Positions 39,901-52,020 of a DNA stretch of 64,000 nt are shown piece by piece (position 1 is the stretch's first letter; each line of letters starts with the position of its first letter). The notes beneath the pieces were generated by a model. It was given only the letters and a program-made list of their open reading frames with translations. It was not told where the DNA came from and searched no databases. The position numbers and the translations under genes are program-made. Source of the DNA: Certhia americana (lineage: Eukaryota > Chordata > Aves > Passeriformes > Certhiidae); contig JAGMWU010000037.1 in assembly GCA_018697195.1 (NCBI GenBank), positions 1,240,001 to 1,304,000 of the forward strand, read 5' to 3'.

Positions 39901-42900
39901 TTTTTTTGAACCTGTAACACCACTTAATCTATCAGCTCTCAGCAAAGACTGTGAAGAAACTTCCAACACGTTGAACCACTGTTAAACATGAAAATGTTCC
40001 ATGAAACCTCCTCTTAAATATGGTTACAGGCAATCCACACACCTGACCTAGATCTGATCCTGTCTAGCAATTCCCAATTATTTACATTGGTATTTAAAAG
40101 AAATCACAGTAAAATTAAAACCCCCTGGGTATTGCATTTGTACAAAGCATAAGAACACTGAATATCAGCATTCCCCTCTTTTCAGACAAACTTCATCCAT
40201 CAACAGAAAATAGAACAAGCTACTGAACTCCTGGCAAAACTGACACAGATGTTTATACCATGTTCTCAGGCTTTTCATCAAGAATCTGGTGTATCTGGTC
40301 ACTGACCACAATGTACTGAAAAACCTCCCTGTCACCCTCAGTTTTTCTCTTCACACTTGATTCTTTCTGCAGTCCAAGCAGTAATCACTCTCACTTGCTA
40401 AAAGTATTACTGTATCTCTAAACACACTTAACACATACTTAAAAAACCAAATCCCAACTAATAACAAATAATAGTATATATTAACCACATAAGCTGATTT
40501 TCAGAAACACACCCATTCCATCCATCAGCATCTATACACAAGCATGGCCTATTTCAACACTTAGTTAAGACTGCATTAAGACTTACTTAAGAATATTTTA
40601 AGAGTACATCCAGCACTAATATAAAAAGAAGACTGATATTTTTAAAAGCTAAAGGTGAGATAAGATAAAATTTAGAAAGTGGTGAGTGCTAGGTGATGTG
40701 AATAAAGAAGAGGCAGCACAAGTTTACCAAATTTTAAAGAAAAAAAGACAGAATCATCTCTCAACATTTTGTTTTCCTAATGATTTTCCTAAATGTATGT
40801 ATTTCAGAATTTTTAGCCATTGTATTTTTTCCAGATGGGGGAAAATGATTCTGTTTGAGAAACCCGCATATAAAGGTGCAGAAACCATCCAGTGAATTTC
40901 AGTAGGGGACGGAAGCATTTGAACTGCTTTCAAAACAGACTTAGTAAGAAGTGAGCCTTTGTGCCTCTGGCACAGGGACAGGCTTGGAGTCTGTACTTGC
41001 TCACACACCTCCTTTACATAACTTAAAGTCACAGTTCTTATTTACCAGTGTGAACAATAACGTCTATAATTATATATACACTATATATAATGAACAATAG
41101 TATGTATAATTCCCTTACTTCATGTTCAGCTGCATTTTCTGAGAACCCCCAAAATCTGTCTCTAAAATCCTTTCAGTTTCTCCCTATCTCCAGACTAGCA
41201 CACAGTGCACAGACTGCTGAGAGAGTGGAGGTAATATTAGAAGTTTTCCCGGAATAAGTGTACTTTAGACAAAAGAGACAGTAAAAAAAAAAAGCAGTTT
41301 ATCACATTATGAAGCAGCCTGTTCTGCTGTTGGACACGATTACTAAAATGGCCCATAAATTACACAGCTCTGGTAAGTTACAGTAGAGAAATGTTAACTG
41401 AATTTGTTTAGCATAATCCTTGATCTCATATCTCACTTCTGACTCTCCCATCCTTTATGGATAATCCTTTTATTAATGAATGACAAAGTTACACACAATC
41501 TAAAATGCACCTGGTCAGATCACTGTTTTCCAAAACATTTGAAATTTTGTGCTAGACATATCTTTTACAGAAAATGACTATAAAACACCTTAAAGAGCTT
41601 TTAAAAATGTGAATCAGTAAGGTGAAAATGTAATTTTTTACATAACAGAGAAAGACAGTCACACTACAGAATGTACTATTCCTTACATCCATGAGGGAGG
41701 CTGGAGAAAGAATATTGAGGGAGTGCATAATTGGAAATAAGAACAGAAGCTCATTATTGTATTGCATTTTCCAAGCTATAGGTTTAGCTGGAGAATGCAT
41801 TTTAAATTATATTGAAGTCTGCTCAGGTGTGGAATACTAGAAATAGACCTGGTCATGCTGAAGTTGATGGACCCAGACATTCCATTGATCGTAAGACTTC
41901 AGAATTGATGACAATACGCAGTATTGAAAGCTATCATAAAAAAATTCCAATAAAATAAACACAGGAAATCTATGGTTAAATGTGTCAATTTCGCCAAGTT
42001 CTCCAACATCAAGGAATGTCAGTCTAAATTGTTGTCAAAAGCACATAATATTTCTCAAGAAAGCAACTGAAAACTTTGTAGGATGAGGAAAACAATGCAT
42101 TTTAAGTCTACTCTTAAAAGTGTTCAGATGATTTCAAGCATTCAAGGGCTCTTGCTGAGGCACAGACCTGCCAGACACAAAAACCTGGACTGAGAGTTGC
42201 CAGACTCACAGAAAACAATTTCTGGTCAGCATTTCATGTAATCAACATGCAAAATCTGATTCAAAAATTTCCTGCCTTCAGCACCTTTAATTATTCTTCT
42301 TTCCTCTAGAAGGCAGCAAGTCAGGTGATTATTTATTGAAAGACCTGTGAAATGTTTTTTCATCACACAATGCTAGGCTGTAGGCTCCTTTTTAGGATTT
42401 TATGTGGAATCACAATCCTTTTTGCCTACTGATTCTGATGATAATGTTTTTTATCTATTTTACCGAATATAAAATGAACAATTAAACCATATTTTTTGTT
42501 GTAGTGGAATCTCACAATGATATAAATAACTCTCTTCTAAGTGAAGTCAGGTGACTGAATCAAAGGAAGCAGATGCAAACAAATTCTCCTTTGCATTCTT
42601 AAACATTGTTTTCTGACAATCCCATCCCTGTTGTCCATGACAACTCTGGTCAAAACATCTATTTTATTAATAAATGTTGAGATAAGCTGAGTAATTAGTG
42701 GTTCTTCCTGCCAGGTTATTGAAATGATTGATTTAGAAAATAAGTCTTGGTTGAAAGACATAAGGTAATATGGCAGTCCTTGAATTTAAATGTAATTGTT
42801 CCTCCACTAGCTTAAGTATTTCTTTTGCCTAAGAATACAGAAACTACTCTTATTTCTTTGACACAGAAAAATTTTTCAGTCAGAAGAGTTAGAAAAAAAA

Positions 42901-43660
42901 AAAAAAACTTACTGCCTTTCTTCTCCCTTTCATTAAATTTCCCTGTGGATTAAGAACTACCATTGTATCTTGTCTTTCTCTGTTCTATCCTCAAAAAGAC
43001 TGAGAAAAATCTAGTAGATTATCAACACTGAGCTGTTTGAAAGAGCTAGAAATACTGCTCTATTATCACAGCAGGAATTTCCTAAGTGATGAGTTCATCA
43101 TAGGATGCACAGACATTCTCCTGGAAGGTAGAATAAAGGCTGTACCTGAAACTCAAAGCCAGCAAATCCTAATCTTGAATTGGTGCCAGGTCATGTTTTG
43201 CCAGACAAAGATATTAAAAATGTAATGCCAGTACTAACGAGAGATTTGGCACATGAAACATGAGGAATGTTACAGATTGTGCTGACAGTGTGACACTATG
43301 TTTTCCTGGATGTAATCTGGGTATCATGAGAGTAAGCTTGGAGCACTAATGAGAAGAATGATATTGAACTGGAAGAGCTGCTAAATATGCAGTAGCCACA
43401 GGGTTCCTGGAGTGAACTGGAACTGAAATGAAAACTGCAATACTGAAAGTAACAGAGGGTAAACTAGGCAGAAATACAGAAGGAAGAGAATCTCAGCAGG
43501 CAAAACTTGTTTGTGGTACCATGCTTGCCAGGATATAAAGGGCTTTTCTAATCATACTCTGTTTATCCCTGAAGTACTGTTAAAGAGGAACAGGATTTTT
43601 GAGCTGCACATATAATTTCAGGATGTAAATGAGTTTCACACCTGAATGGAAAAAGCCATG
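36946..43660. other. intergenic, no gene recognised
   Basis: Right of the solo LTR. Contains a 157-codon minus-strand frame (38722-39195) without domain or homologue that I know; in DNA of this composition about one such frame per 64 kb can be expected by chance. A short AGGAA repeat lies near 39194. Nothing else seen. Confidence 0.65.
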
Positions 43661-43668
43661 TATAAAAG
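43661..43668 (+). promoter_or_regulatory. TATA-box-like sequence upstream of the cysteine-rich frame
   Basis: Exact TATAAAAG. A start site about 30 bases downstream would give a ~40-base leader before the ATG at 43733. Such octamers also occur by chance in AT-rich DNA. Confidence 0.3.
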
Positions 43669-43732
43669 TTGAACAGAAAACCCCTCTAGGTGCAAGAACT
43701 AAAATTCTCATTGGTGATACAAAGTTCATTCT

Positions 43733-44017
43733 ATGTCTTTGAGGTTCCTGTGGGGTTTTTTTCTGTTGCCATTGCTGATTTTTGTTTGCTTCCTATTTGT
43801 ATCAGCTACAGTTAGTGATCCTTACAAGAAATGTATAAAAAGTTCTTTTCTGAGTTCTTTTGTTGACCATCTCTGTTGGAATTCTTGTCATTTGCACTAT
43901 AGGTCTAGACAGCAGACATGTACCCAAATAACTTTGACAGTCAACAGAACCTGTCAGTGTGCTAGATGTTCACTTATTGAGACACAAATCACAAATATTG
44001 ATATGTATAACCATTGA
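43733..44017 (+). CDS. candidate small secreted cysteine-rich protein, unidentified
   Basis: A single uninterrupted 94-codon frame starting at ATG. Residues 1-28 form a textbook signal peptide: MSLRF, then a hydrophobic core rich in Leu, Phe and Val, then a small-residue SATVS region for cleavage. The remaining ~66 residues carry seven cysteines, including a C-x-C-x-x-C cluster near the end and one N-glycosylation sequon (NRT). A TATAAAAG box lies at 43661, about 72 bases upstream, and an ATTAAA polyadenylation-type signal at 44145, 128 bases after the stop. The start context is weak (T at -3). The T-rich DNA of the leader could give a hydrophobic run by chance. I know no family with this spacing, and the odd cysteine number argues against a closed disulfide fold. 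Confidence 0.25.
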   Translation: MSLRFLWGFFLLPLLIFVCFLFVSATVSDPYKKCIKSSFLSSFVDHLCWNSCHLHYRSRQQTCTQITLTVNRTCQCARCSLIETQITNIDMYNH

Positions 44018-44144
44018 AGAAGTGTTACCATCACTAGAACTTTAAACAGAATGCTATCTAATTTATCTCTTCAGCCTCCAAATGAATGCCCTTGTTCCAT
44101 AACTTTCAGTAGCTCCCAGTGCTGCCTCTGGTATCCTGGCTCCT

Positions 44145-44150
44145 ATTAAA
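44145..44150 (+). terminator. ATTAAA polyadenylation-type signal after the cysteine-rich frame
   Basis: ATTAAA is the commonest variant of the AATAAA signal. It lies 128 bases after the stop codon at 44017. It has meaning only if the upstream frame is transcribed. Confidence 0.2.
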
Positions 44151-45099
44151 CAGCTAATATCTTCGATTACCACTTATTTTATGAACAAAATTCACCACTG
44201 AAATTATACTTAATTTTCCACTTCTATGAAAGGGTGAGATACACAAGAAAGCAGCAGCCACGCAGTTCTTTGCCTTTAGGTGTAGGATAATCGAGGGAAT
44301 AACAAAGTAACCCTGAATACCCATATTGTGACTGCCTCAGTTGCCACTTACTTCCACTGCACTCCAGATTCACACTCCTCACAGGAATGCAGAGAAGGAA
44401 GTTTTAAGGTAAAGCAGACTTATACCTTCCCCTTCCTCGGCATAATACAGTTTACTATCAGTACTTGGAGATGATGCATAATTCAGTTTGTCATGTATAA
44501 ATTTATTGTACAGGGAAAAAGAGTGAAGAAAATTTAACCCATGAAGAAAGAGCCCTAGTCCACACAAAGTCCTCCTCTGCTCTTTCTGAGATAAGAAAAC
44601 ATAGTAAAGAAAGCAGACTTGCGTTTATTTTTTTCCCTTTCTCTCTAATGTCAAGTACAAGGATACCAAAAATAAAGCAGCATGTTTTTCTGGATTGAGA
44701 ACTATGTCAAGCAGAAGTTACTTCTCACTTTTAGTAACAGGGATCTTATCTTTGGATGCACTTGAAAAGTGTACTGCAAATGGAGATTATTATTATTTTC
44801 TTTAAAGATTAAGACAATTATGTTTTGACTAAAACATGTAACTGTGATGTTCTGGCAAACAGCACTGAAAAAATGTAAGCTACCATCCAGAGCAATTACT
44901 ACTATCCATTTCTCCCTATTACATTATATTTTAACTTGTTTAATTCAGCCTCTAAAACAAGCGCAGAAAGGAGTAAAGCCCAACCTCCGTTCCATACCAG
45001 GATTAAACCCAGGAAATAATTTAATAAAACTCTACAAGAAAAATGACTTAAGTGTCGAGGACAATGCAGCACTAATGTGTTTCATAAGCACTGCCTTAC
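44151..45099. other. downstream of the last confident TTC29 exon
   Basis: The donor at 45099 should lead into a final intron. No terminal TTC29 exon is recognised here. Confidence 0.6.
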
Positions 45100-45337
45100 C
45101 AGCTGTATGAGGGTCAGTGCACATGTCACTTCTGCTTTGCTTCCATGCCAGCAGGCACTGCAGGCTGAGGGGATCTGCTGCTGCTGCTGCTACGTGGCTG
45201 TTGAATGCCACCATCAGCTGATGAGCCTTGGCGATGCCACAGTAGCTCTCTGTTTCAGCCACCAAGGGCAAATTGTTCAAGGCTTTCGCTGCCTCAGAGG
45301 CCTGGCTGAAATATTCCAGAGCTTTGTTGTAGTTCCC
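45100..45337 (-). CDS. TTC29: TTC29 coding exon (third of three), near the C-terminus
   Basis: This 238-nt exon follows a TTATTAG acceptor and ends at a GTAAGG donor (45099-45094), leaving one base (G) in phase 1. It begins GNYNKALEYFSQA, a TPR continuation equivalent to GYYNKASECFQQA in human TTC29. It contains YCGIAKAHQLM (human HYGIAKAHQMM) and CLLAWKQSRSD (human YLLSWKESRGN), which is the strongest evidence for the gene name. Between these motifs lies a run of five alanines encoded by GCA repeats that I do not remember in human TTC29. If the donor were not used, the frame would run 22 more codons into the intron and stop near 45032. The usual C-terminal tail, about 25 residues in human, should come from another exon at lower coordinates. 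Confidence 0.95.
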
Positions 45338-48263
45338 CTAATAAAGGAGAGGAAAAAAAAAAAAAAAATTAAAAACTACTTGTACTCACCTGTATTTTAC
45401 TTTGACATTTGAGCCTGCTCCTCTGATGCCTCAGAGATGTGGCAGCCCACAGAGTGACTCATGGCAGGGCATTAAGCAAGTAACTCTCCCTTGCTGTTTT
45501 CTAACCTCTAAAGTCCAGATAACACTGCTCATACCTTTGAATTGAATAGTTTTTTGGTTATCTCTGTACCATTTTGAGCATACAAATCCAAGTATATCAA
45601 AGCTAAGTATTAATAAAGATTGCAGCCAGGCCATTTAGAAATTATTGCTATTGTTTCATTGCATTCAACATGACTGTGGCAGGAAAGGTCCTCATTTATG
45701 GTAGCATTAAATTTTAGAAAATAAATCCTAAAAATGGAAAAAAAGAGGATAACGAACTAATAGACTTAAAGCACAGAAAAGAACAGAAATTAAAACTTAC
45801 TCATTTATGGGAGAAGAAAAGGGTGTACAAAACCTCAGGGATAGTCCTAATCACAAAAAGAGAAACAGTAGGAGAAATGTAGCCCAGCTGTTGCTGAATA
45901 GAAAACTCAAATCATTTCTCTCTAGCCTACCATTGGTGTGGAATTCTGCTGCCCTGATGGCAGAAACTTCCTGACTGAAAACATTTTCAGAGCTGTCTTA
46001 TCCTTTCACTCTCATCTTGACTCAGTCAGAGTGAAATCCTCTTTTGCCTGGGAGGAGAGACTCCAACTTGTAACTATTTCACTTGATACCACTTTTTGGG
46101 ATGAAAATTTCTATAACAGCTAAAATGTGCTTGTAATTGAAAAAGGAAAAAAAAAAAGAGCAATAGAAATTCTGGTAGTCTTTCAGCTTTGTTTAATACA
46201 GCAGAAGAGCAGAATTAGACCTATGAGGACACAGCAATGAATAAAGAATAATAAGCTGTAATATAATAGAAAGTAGAAACACCTACTTACTATACTCATG
46301 AGAACTATAGCTTATAAGTGATGCAATTAGTGGGAGGAATGCAGCAAATCAGACTAAGAAACTCAGAAAAAGTAAAATGAGAAATGGAAACTTCAGAGTG
46401 TACATATTAAGTAAGGAATCTGCTTATCAAACCAGGGGAAATGAGACCTAATAGTCCTGCATAATACAAACCCAGGTAATTTAGGAAACAAGAAACATCT
46501 GGGTAAAACAACCATTACTAGAAGCAAACTGTGTGTACAGCATTAAAAAAGACAGTGTTGGTGAGGGAATACTGAGATGAGAGAACTGGAAAGGTACAGC
46601 AACAGTATGGACAGAGCAAAATGAATTTGGTCAAAGTGATTTGTGTTTGGAAGAACAGAAAGAGTTATATCCCTGGTTTACTAAAGGTCCCCATGGATAG
46701 ATCTGGATATAAACAGAGATATCTTTAATTTGATGGACAGTACTACTGCAAATTTTATCACTGGGGGATGTACACAGTTGAATAAAAAGACCCTAATAAT
46801 GACTTAACTTAGAGAATACTGGTGATGACAGCTGACACCAGCAGGCAGTGATCCAAAAGAGGAAATGTTAATTCACATTCAGTTTTAGTAAAAACTGCTG
46901 ACTTTGCAGAAAAAAAATACATAGAAAACAGGGAATTGCAAACTTTAAGATATTTTAATCTATGTTTAAACTAAATATTTTATATACATTAATAAGATTA
47001 AGTTACTGCACTTGTGCCCTTCTGCACCACTGCCCCAGCTCAAGGCAGAAAATTCTGAACTGAGAAAGAGAAGTTAAAGAATAATCAAATAGAGATGAAT
47101 TCTTAAAATACCAGTTCTATTGAATTGATTATTAGTAATGGTGGAAGAAGAAATTAAATATAGAAGTAATTAAACAGAATTTATTTAATTATTTTTCAGA
47201 TTTGGAGGAGAATAATTCAGCACAATGTCATATCACCCTGCTTTCTTCTAAGTTTCAGATCCATTTTACAGTTACTTCATCAAGTTGTCAAAGATCTTAA
47301 AACTTACTTTTCCATGGAAAATTCAGCATTTATGTAAAGAACACATGTAAACAGAAAAATCTCAGGCTAATTTAGAGATTATAGAGTAAAAAAATTCTAT
47401 GCCTTATGAAATAAAACCAAGATGAACAGGACAGCAATTTAGGGGCATTTAGGCATAGGGTAAGTGAAAAGGGGAAAGTACTCTGTTCGATATATTACAC
47501 ACAGAACTTATGAAAAAAAAAATATGGAACAGAAGATAGAAAGGTATTTTTATTTCATTCATAGTGAAAGTGTTTGCTAAGTTCTATGTTATCCAGCATA
47601 CAGAACAAATTCTTTTTATTACTTATTGTATCTAAATAATTTCTTGTAGCAATTCAGCTCTAAAATAGGTGCTAAAGCATGAATCTTTCACTTTTGCAGT
47701 AATATCTTTAACCCTTTTGATTTCAAACCCCAAGTGTTACTGCAGTGCAAGCGGAGACAGAACACTAACTTTTTCACTGCTAACAGACCTTTGACAAACT
47801 ACTTGCTGCTAACCCATTTCATAAATTTGGCTGAGAGAATGTAGAGAAGAAATTTAGCTAAGATTATAAACAGCCCATTAGTATGCAATGCAGTGTACAT
47901 TCATGTATAGTGCAATAAAGTTTCATTTGCATTAACTGATGAGTCTTTATGGGCATATATGGACCCAGTGGTGATTTGGATGCAGTTTTCACAACACGTA
48001 AAGCTTGTCCTGGTCTGAATTTTGAGGTTTTTATTCATTTATTTTAAAACAAAACTCTGTGTGTTAAATATAATGTGAAATTTTCACCTTTCCCAGAAAA
48101 TTAAGGCACATTTCATTTAGTCCTGCAGTGATTTCTCCTTGGGTAAACCCCTGCAAGATGCAACACCTGAATAAAGTCCTCCTGTGTCATCTCAGAGGCA
48201 AAACCAGATTTTACCAAGAAGTAAATCAAGTTGTTTGAGATCATTACTACAAACAGTACTTAC
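45338..48263 (-). other. TTC29: TTC29 intron (about 2.9 kb)
   Basis: Intron between the 124-nt and 238-nt TTC29 exons, bounded by GTAAGT and TTATTAG. No repeat family was recognised. It has A-rich runs and, at 47880-47960, a block with a perfect octamer site listed separately. Confidence 0.85.
47880..47960. promoter_or_regulatory. octamer-containing intronic block
   Basis: Perfect POU octamer ATTTGCAT at 47925-47932 continuing into GCATTAACTGAT, in TTC29 intronic sequence that is not a known repeat. Confidence 0.2.
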
Positions 48264-48387
48264 TCTTTCATTGTGAACTTTTCCAAGTAGGACATTTGCA
48301 TCCACCAGGCTTTCGTTTAGATTAGCGCTCTCAGCATCCTTCATAAACTCTCCCAAGTACTTCACAGCCTCATTTGATTTTCCCTGA
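48264..48387 (-). CDS. TTC29: TTC29 internal coding exon (second of three)
   Basis: This 124-nt exon follows a TTTAG acceptor (AG at 48389-48388) and ends GAAAGA before a GTAAGT donor. One base (T) completes the Ser codon left open by the exon at 53892-53983, then 41 full codons follow and the exon ends in phase 0. The peptide begins SQGKSNEAVKYLGEF and contains LLGKVHNER. These match SQGEMTEAIKYLKKF and MLGDIYNEK of human TTC29 in order and spacing, covering one TPR motif (helix A with A-V-K-Y-L, helix B with V-D-A-N-V-L-L-G). The intron separating it from the exon at 53.9 kb is about 5.5 kb and the one to the 45.3 kb exon about 2.9 kb. No frameshift or stop is present, so the gene looks intact here. 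Confidence 0.93.
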
Positions 48388-50559
48388 CTAAAGCAAAGGG
48401 ACAAAACAAAATATTTACTCGGATGGCTTCTTCAAACGCTGAAATCTGCCCCCTTGTTCTGAAGCAACTTTACTTTGCGATGACTCATCCATGACTGGAT
48501 TTTATTTCCAAATGGCCTCCAGCACTACCTGTTCTGAGCCCAATGAGACTACTCCACACAGAATGTCTGAGGGCAAAACTGGATCCTCTCAGCAAAATAG
48601 AACAAAACTTTCTTGCAGAATATTGTGCCATATTTTAAGGCCAAGAATGAAAACACAGGTGGATGATTTAACGGGGCTTTTGGACGTTCCATTATTTTTT
48701 AATTTTTTTTTTTCTACTGAGCTGCTCATAATATTTTCAATTCAGCTGGACCTCACAAACTGACAAAATAGGGGAAGGAGGCATGAAGGTGGTTTTTACA
48801 ATAAGGCTTTCTGTCATTCAGAGCTGCTCAAGAACCTGGTGGTACAGATCTATAAAAGTGCTGTATCTCAGTTTTGGGGTGACAGCCTTTCCCTGGAACA
48901 CAATACTGCCCTTTGGCTGGGTGAATCAAAGGTGGCCAAGGTCACATAGGCAAACCCATAAACTGTGGATTGCAGGTGCCACCCCCAAGTCCCAGTGAGC
49001 TCAGAACAACTTAAGGTCATAACTGCATCTAACTTGAAAATTGGCTAACACACTTTGACAATAACATTTGCAGATTTCCTTTTTTTTTAATAAAACCAGT
49101 CATACTAAGAATATAAGACCTCAGCAGTGTGATTGCAAGATATAAGACAGACATCTGAGCTTGCTTGTGAATAAGGCATCGTGCCCTTTTTCCCTTTAAG
49201 GCCAGAATGTTACTCCAGCTGACCTCAATATTAGCCATGAACTTGAGTCACTAATGTAGGAGTGTGGCATGCTGAGTGTCAAGGCACCAAGCAAAACAGA
49301 AAATCCAGTCTTAATTAAGAAATTCATACAAATAGGAGTTTCTGTAAGTGATAAAGAATTCTGATTTATTTTCTCACCATCTTAAACCACCTTCAAGCTA
49401 TATTCCTGCAGCAAAAGATGGCCTGGCATTTATTTACATTGCAGTTTTTATTATAAACTATATTAGGGATATGTGTTTTCAAAATTTGAAATGCAGGACT
49501 CTGAATTTCCTTTTATGCTATGGGAACAATTATAACAGCCTGCCATGAAAGAGGAAACACAGCAAAACTAAGCTGCAAATTTACAATATTGCAGTGATTA
49601 TCAGTGTGTAACTGAGAGGGCAAGATTGCTACAAAAGGTGATAAATCACTGCAAACTAACATTCTTGAAATATTCAAGTATATGCTAATGTAAAGCTTGT
49701 GGTCAATAAGCAGACTTGGATTTACTAAACTTTCCTAATTTAAGTATTTTAGTACCATGAGAATACAAAACGTATCAGACTGTAAACATTTACCAAATGC
49801 CAAAAGGCTTCTAAATTTTAGAATTACAAACACCTATTTTTTTAACCTGTTGTTTTTTTGTTTTTTCCCAAAGTAAAGAATCAAATGCTTCCCTACAAAA
49901 ACACAGCATATGATTTATATAAGTTAAAGGACAAGGTTAAAGTGTTAGACAAATATTAATTCCAGTTTTTCTAGTTTTCTATATGCAGTGCACAGGTGCA
50001 ACTTGAAGAGCATATTATATGGTATAATCATTAAATCCATTCAACCAGACCTTTGAGAGTTAAAAACATATATTCTGAGGAAAAGGACTCCTTGGTCCAA
50101 GGAATGAGAATGAAACAGTGCAGAATATTTGTGTATCAAGGTGATTCCAGTTTCCAATTGGGAAAACAGGACTGTTAACACCCACATCCCCTGACAACTG
50201 TCCAATTATGTATATCACACTTGGCCTACTGTTTGCAGTAGAAGTAATCAATAAAGGATGTGGTTGAGTGAACATAGATTTTGGTTGAACCAATGCATGA
50301 AAACTTAATCATTTACTCAGAGTGGAGAAATCAAATAGAGCAGAGATGAAACAGCCACTAAGGGGTTTGTTGATTGTGCCACCAAGTTTGTGGGCTAGAG
50401 GCTGAAAGTAATAAAGCAAATGGAATCAGTGACAGGAGAAAATGTAAAAAGGTTTTCTTAATTTCATGAATTAATAGAAATGTTTTGATGTATTTTTGGC
50501 TATTTTTTATTTTTCACATCAAAACTTCGGCTCCACATATAAAAAATAAGAAAATTGCT

Positions 50560-50800
50560 AGGGCATACAACCTCTTAGAGGAAAAGAGGGGTCAATTTGA
50601 TACATATCAGAAAGATATTTCTCACTGTTAGAATTTCACTTATGCCAGCTAGCAATCAGTTGGTACAGTTTAAAAATTTTTCAAAGGAATTACTTTTAAA
50701 AGCACTACAACTTGAGATATTTAAAGTATGCTAGAAGGATTACTGAAACACTTTATCCTACGCAAGACCTGATAACATGATAAACAGATCTTTCCTACTC
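50560..50800 (+). mobile_element. possible very old CR1 3' remnant
   Basis: CATATCAGAAAGATATTTCT, CTCACTGTTAGA and ACTTGAGATATTTAAAGTAT recall the 3' region of old CR1 copies in sense orientation. The match is weak and could be coincidence. Confidence 0.3.
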
Positions 50801-51544
50801 AAAGGGCTAATATTATATAGTTCCTTCAAAAATCTACATGTTATTTTACACAGCCATCAACTTTCTATCTCCTTAGACATCACCTTCCTAAATGCATAAA
50901 ATGCAATTTCCTAAAGATATAGTCATTCATGATACCACAGAACAGTTATGATGACTTCAGCAGAAGAGATCACACATCTACAGCAACTCATTTTCCAGTT
51001 TCATGCTAAAATGCCCTATGAGATTTTTACCCCTATTAGACTTTTATGAAAATATGCACCTTTTATAGGATTGCTCATGTGATGGAATTGGATGTATAAA
51101 TCATGTGTCCACAAGAACTCATTACCATGGTGGACACTGGCAGAATAAGTCAAGAACATGATGCTATTATGTCAGACTCTTTCCCCTGGAAAATGACATG
51201 ACTAAATGCTCATGATAAAGATTTTCTGTTTCCCATGGTCTCTGAAACATCTACAGCAAAGATTTAACAAAATATTCTAAAGCCATAGACAGGTTCTGAG
51301 CCATTCAGGAGGGCTCAGGCATTTTCTCCAATCTGTCACAAGGAAATAAGTGCAAATTCTCACAGACATTATGGTTGTAGTGCATTATTTTTAGGAAACA
51401 GTCATCTTCCTGTGAAGATGTTATCCATAAAATTTAAAATGATTTACACAAATCTAGCCTAGATCAGGTAACAATACAAGTGAAGGAAACCAGAACAAGC
51501 TGAATATGGGGATTCTGTCACCAGCAGTAATTATTGGTGCATTT

Positions 51545-52020
51545 ATCCAAAATGTTCTGTGTTCAGCTCTGGCATCCTCAGCACAGGATGGATATGGGCC
51601 TGTTGGAGTGGGTGCAGAGGAGGCCACCAAGATGTTCAGAGGGCTGGAGCACCTCTCCTATGAAGACAGGCTGAGAGCTGGAGTTACTCAGCCTGGAGAA
51701 GTTTCCAGGGAGACCCTACAGTGTCTCAAGTGGGCTTATAATAAAGACAGGGACAAATTGCTTGGCAAATGTTGGGCCTGAGGCAACAGGACAAGGGGTT
51801 CTAAACTGAAGGAGGGTTGATTTAGATTAGATGTATGGAAGAGATGTTTTACAATGAGAGGTGGTTAGTGCCCCATCCCTGAAAATATTCAAGGCCAGCC
51901 AGAATGGGGCTTTGAGCAACTTGATCTGGTTGAAGATGTGCCTACTCACTGCAGGGAGGTGGACTAGCTGACCTGTAAAGATCCCTTCCAACCCAGACTA
52001 TTTTATGATTATATCATTCT
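51545..52020 (+). mobile_element. CR1 LINE, 3' end, sense copy in TTC29 intron
   Basis: Typical CR1 text on the + strand: GTGTTCAGCTCTGGCATCCT, GAGGAGGCCACCAAGATG, GGGCTGGAGCACCTCTCCTA and CCCTTCCAACCCAGACTATT. It ends with the degenerate tail repeat TTTTATGATTATATCATTCT. It is 5'-truncated with internal deletions, and opposite in direction to TTC29. Confidence 0.95.

Noticed and set aside
1..45000. POU4F2 coding sequence
   Set aside because: Expected nearby by synteny, but no POU domain or homeodomain codons were seen on either strand.
51506..51781. 91-codon + strand frame
   Set aside because: It is translated CR1 3' sequence.
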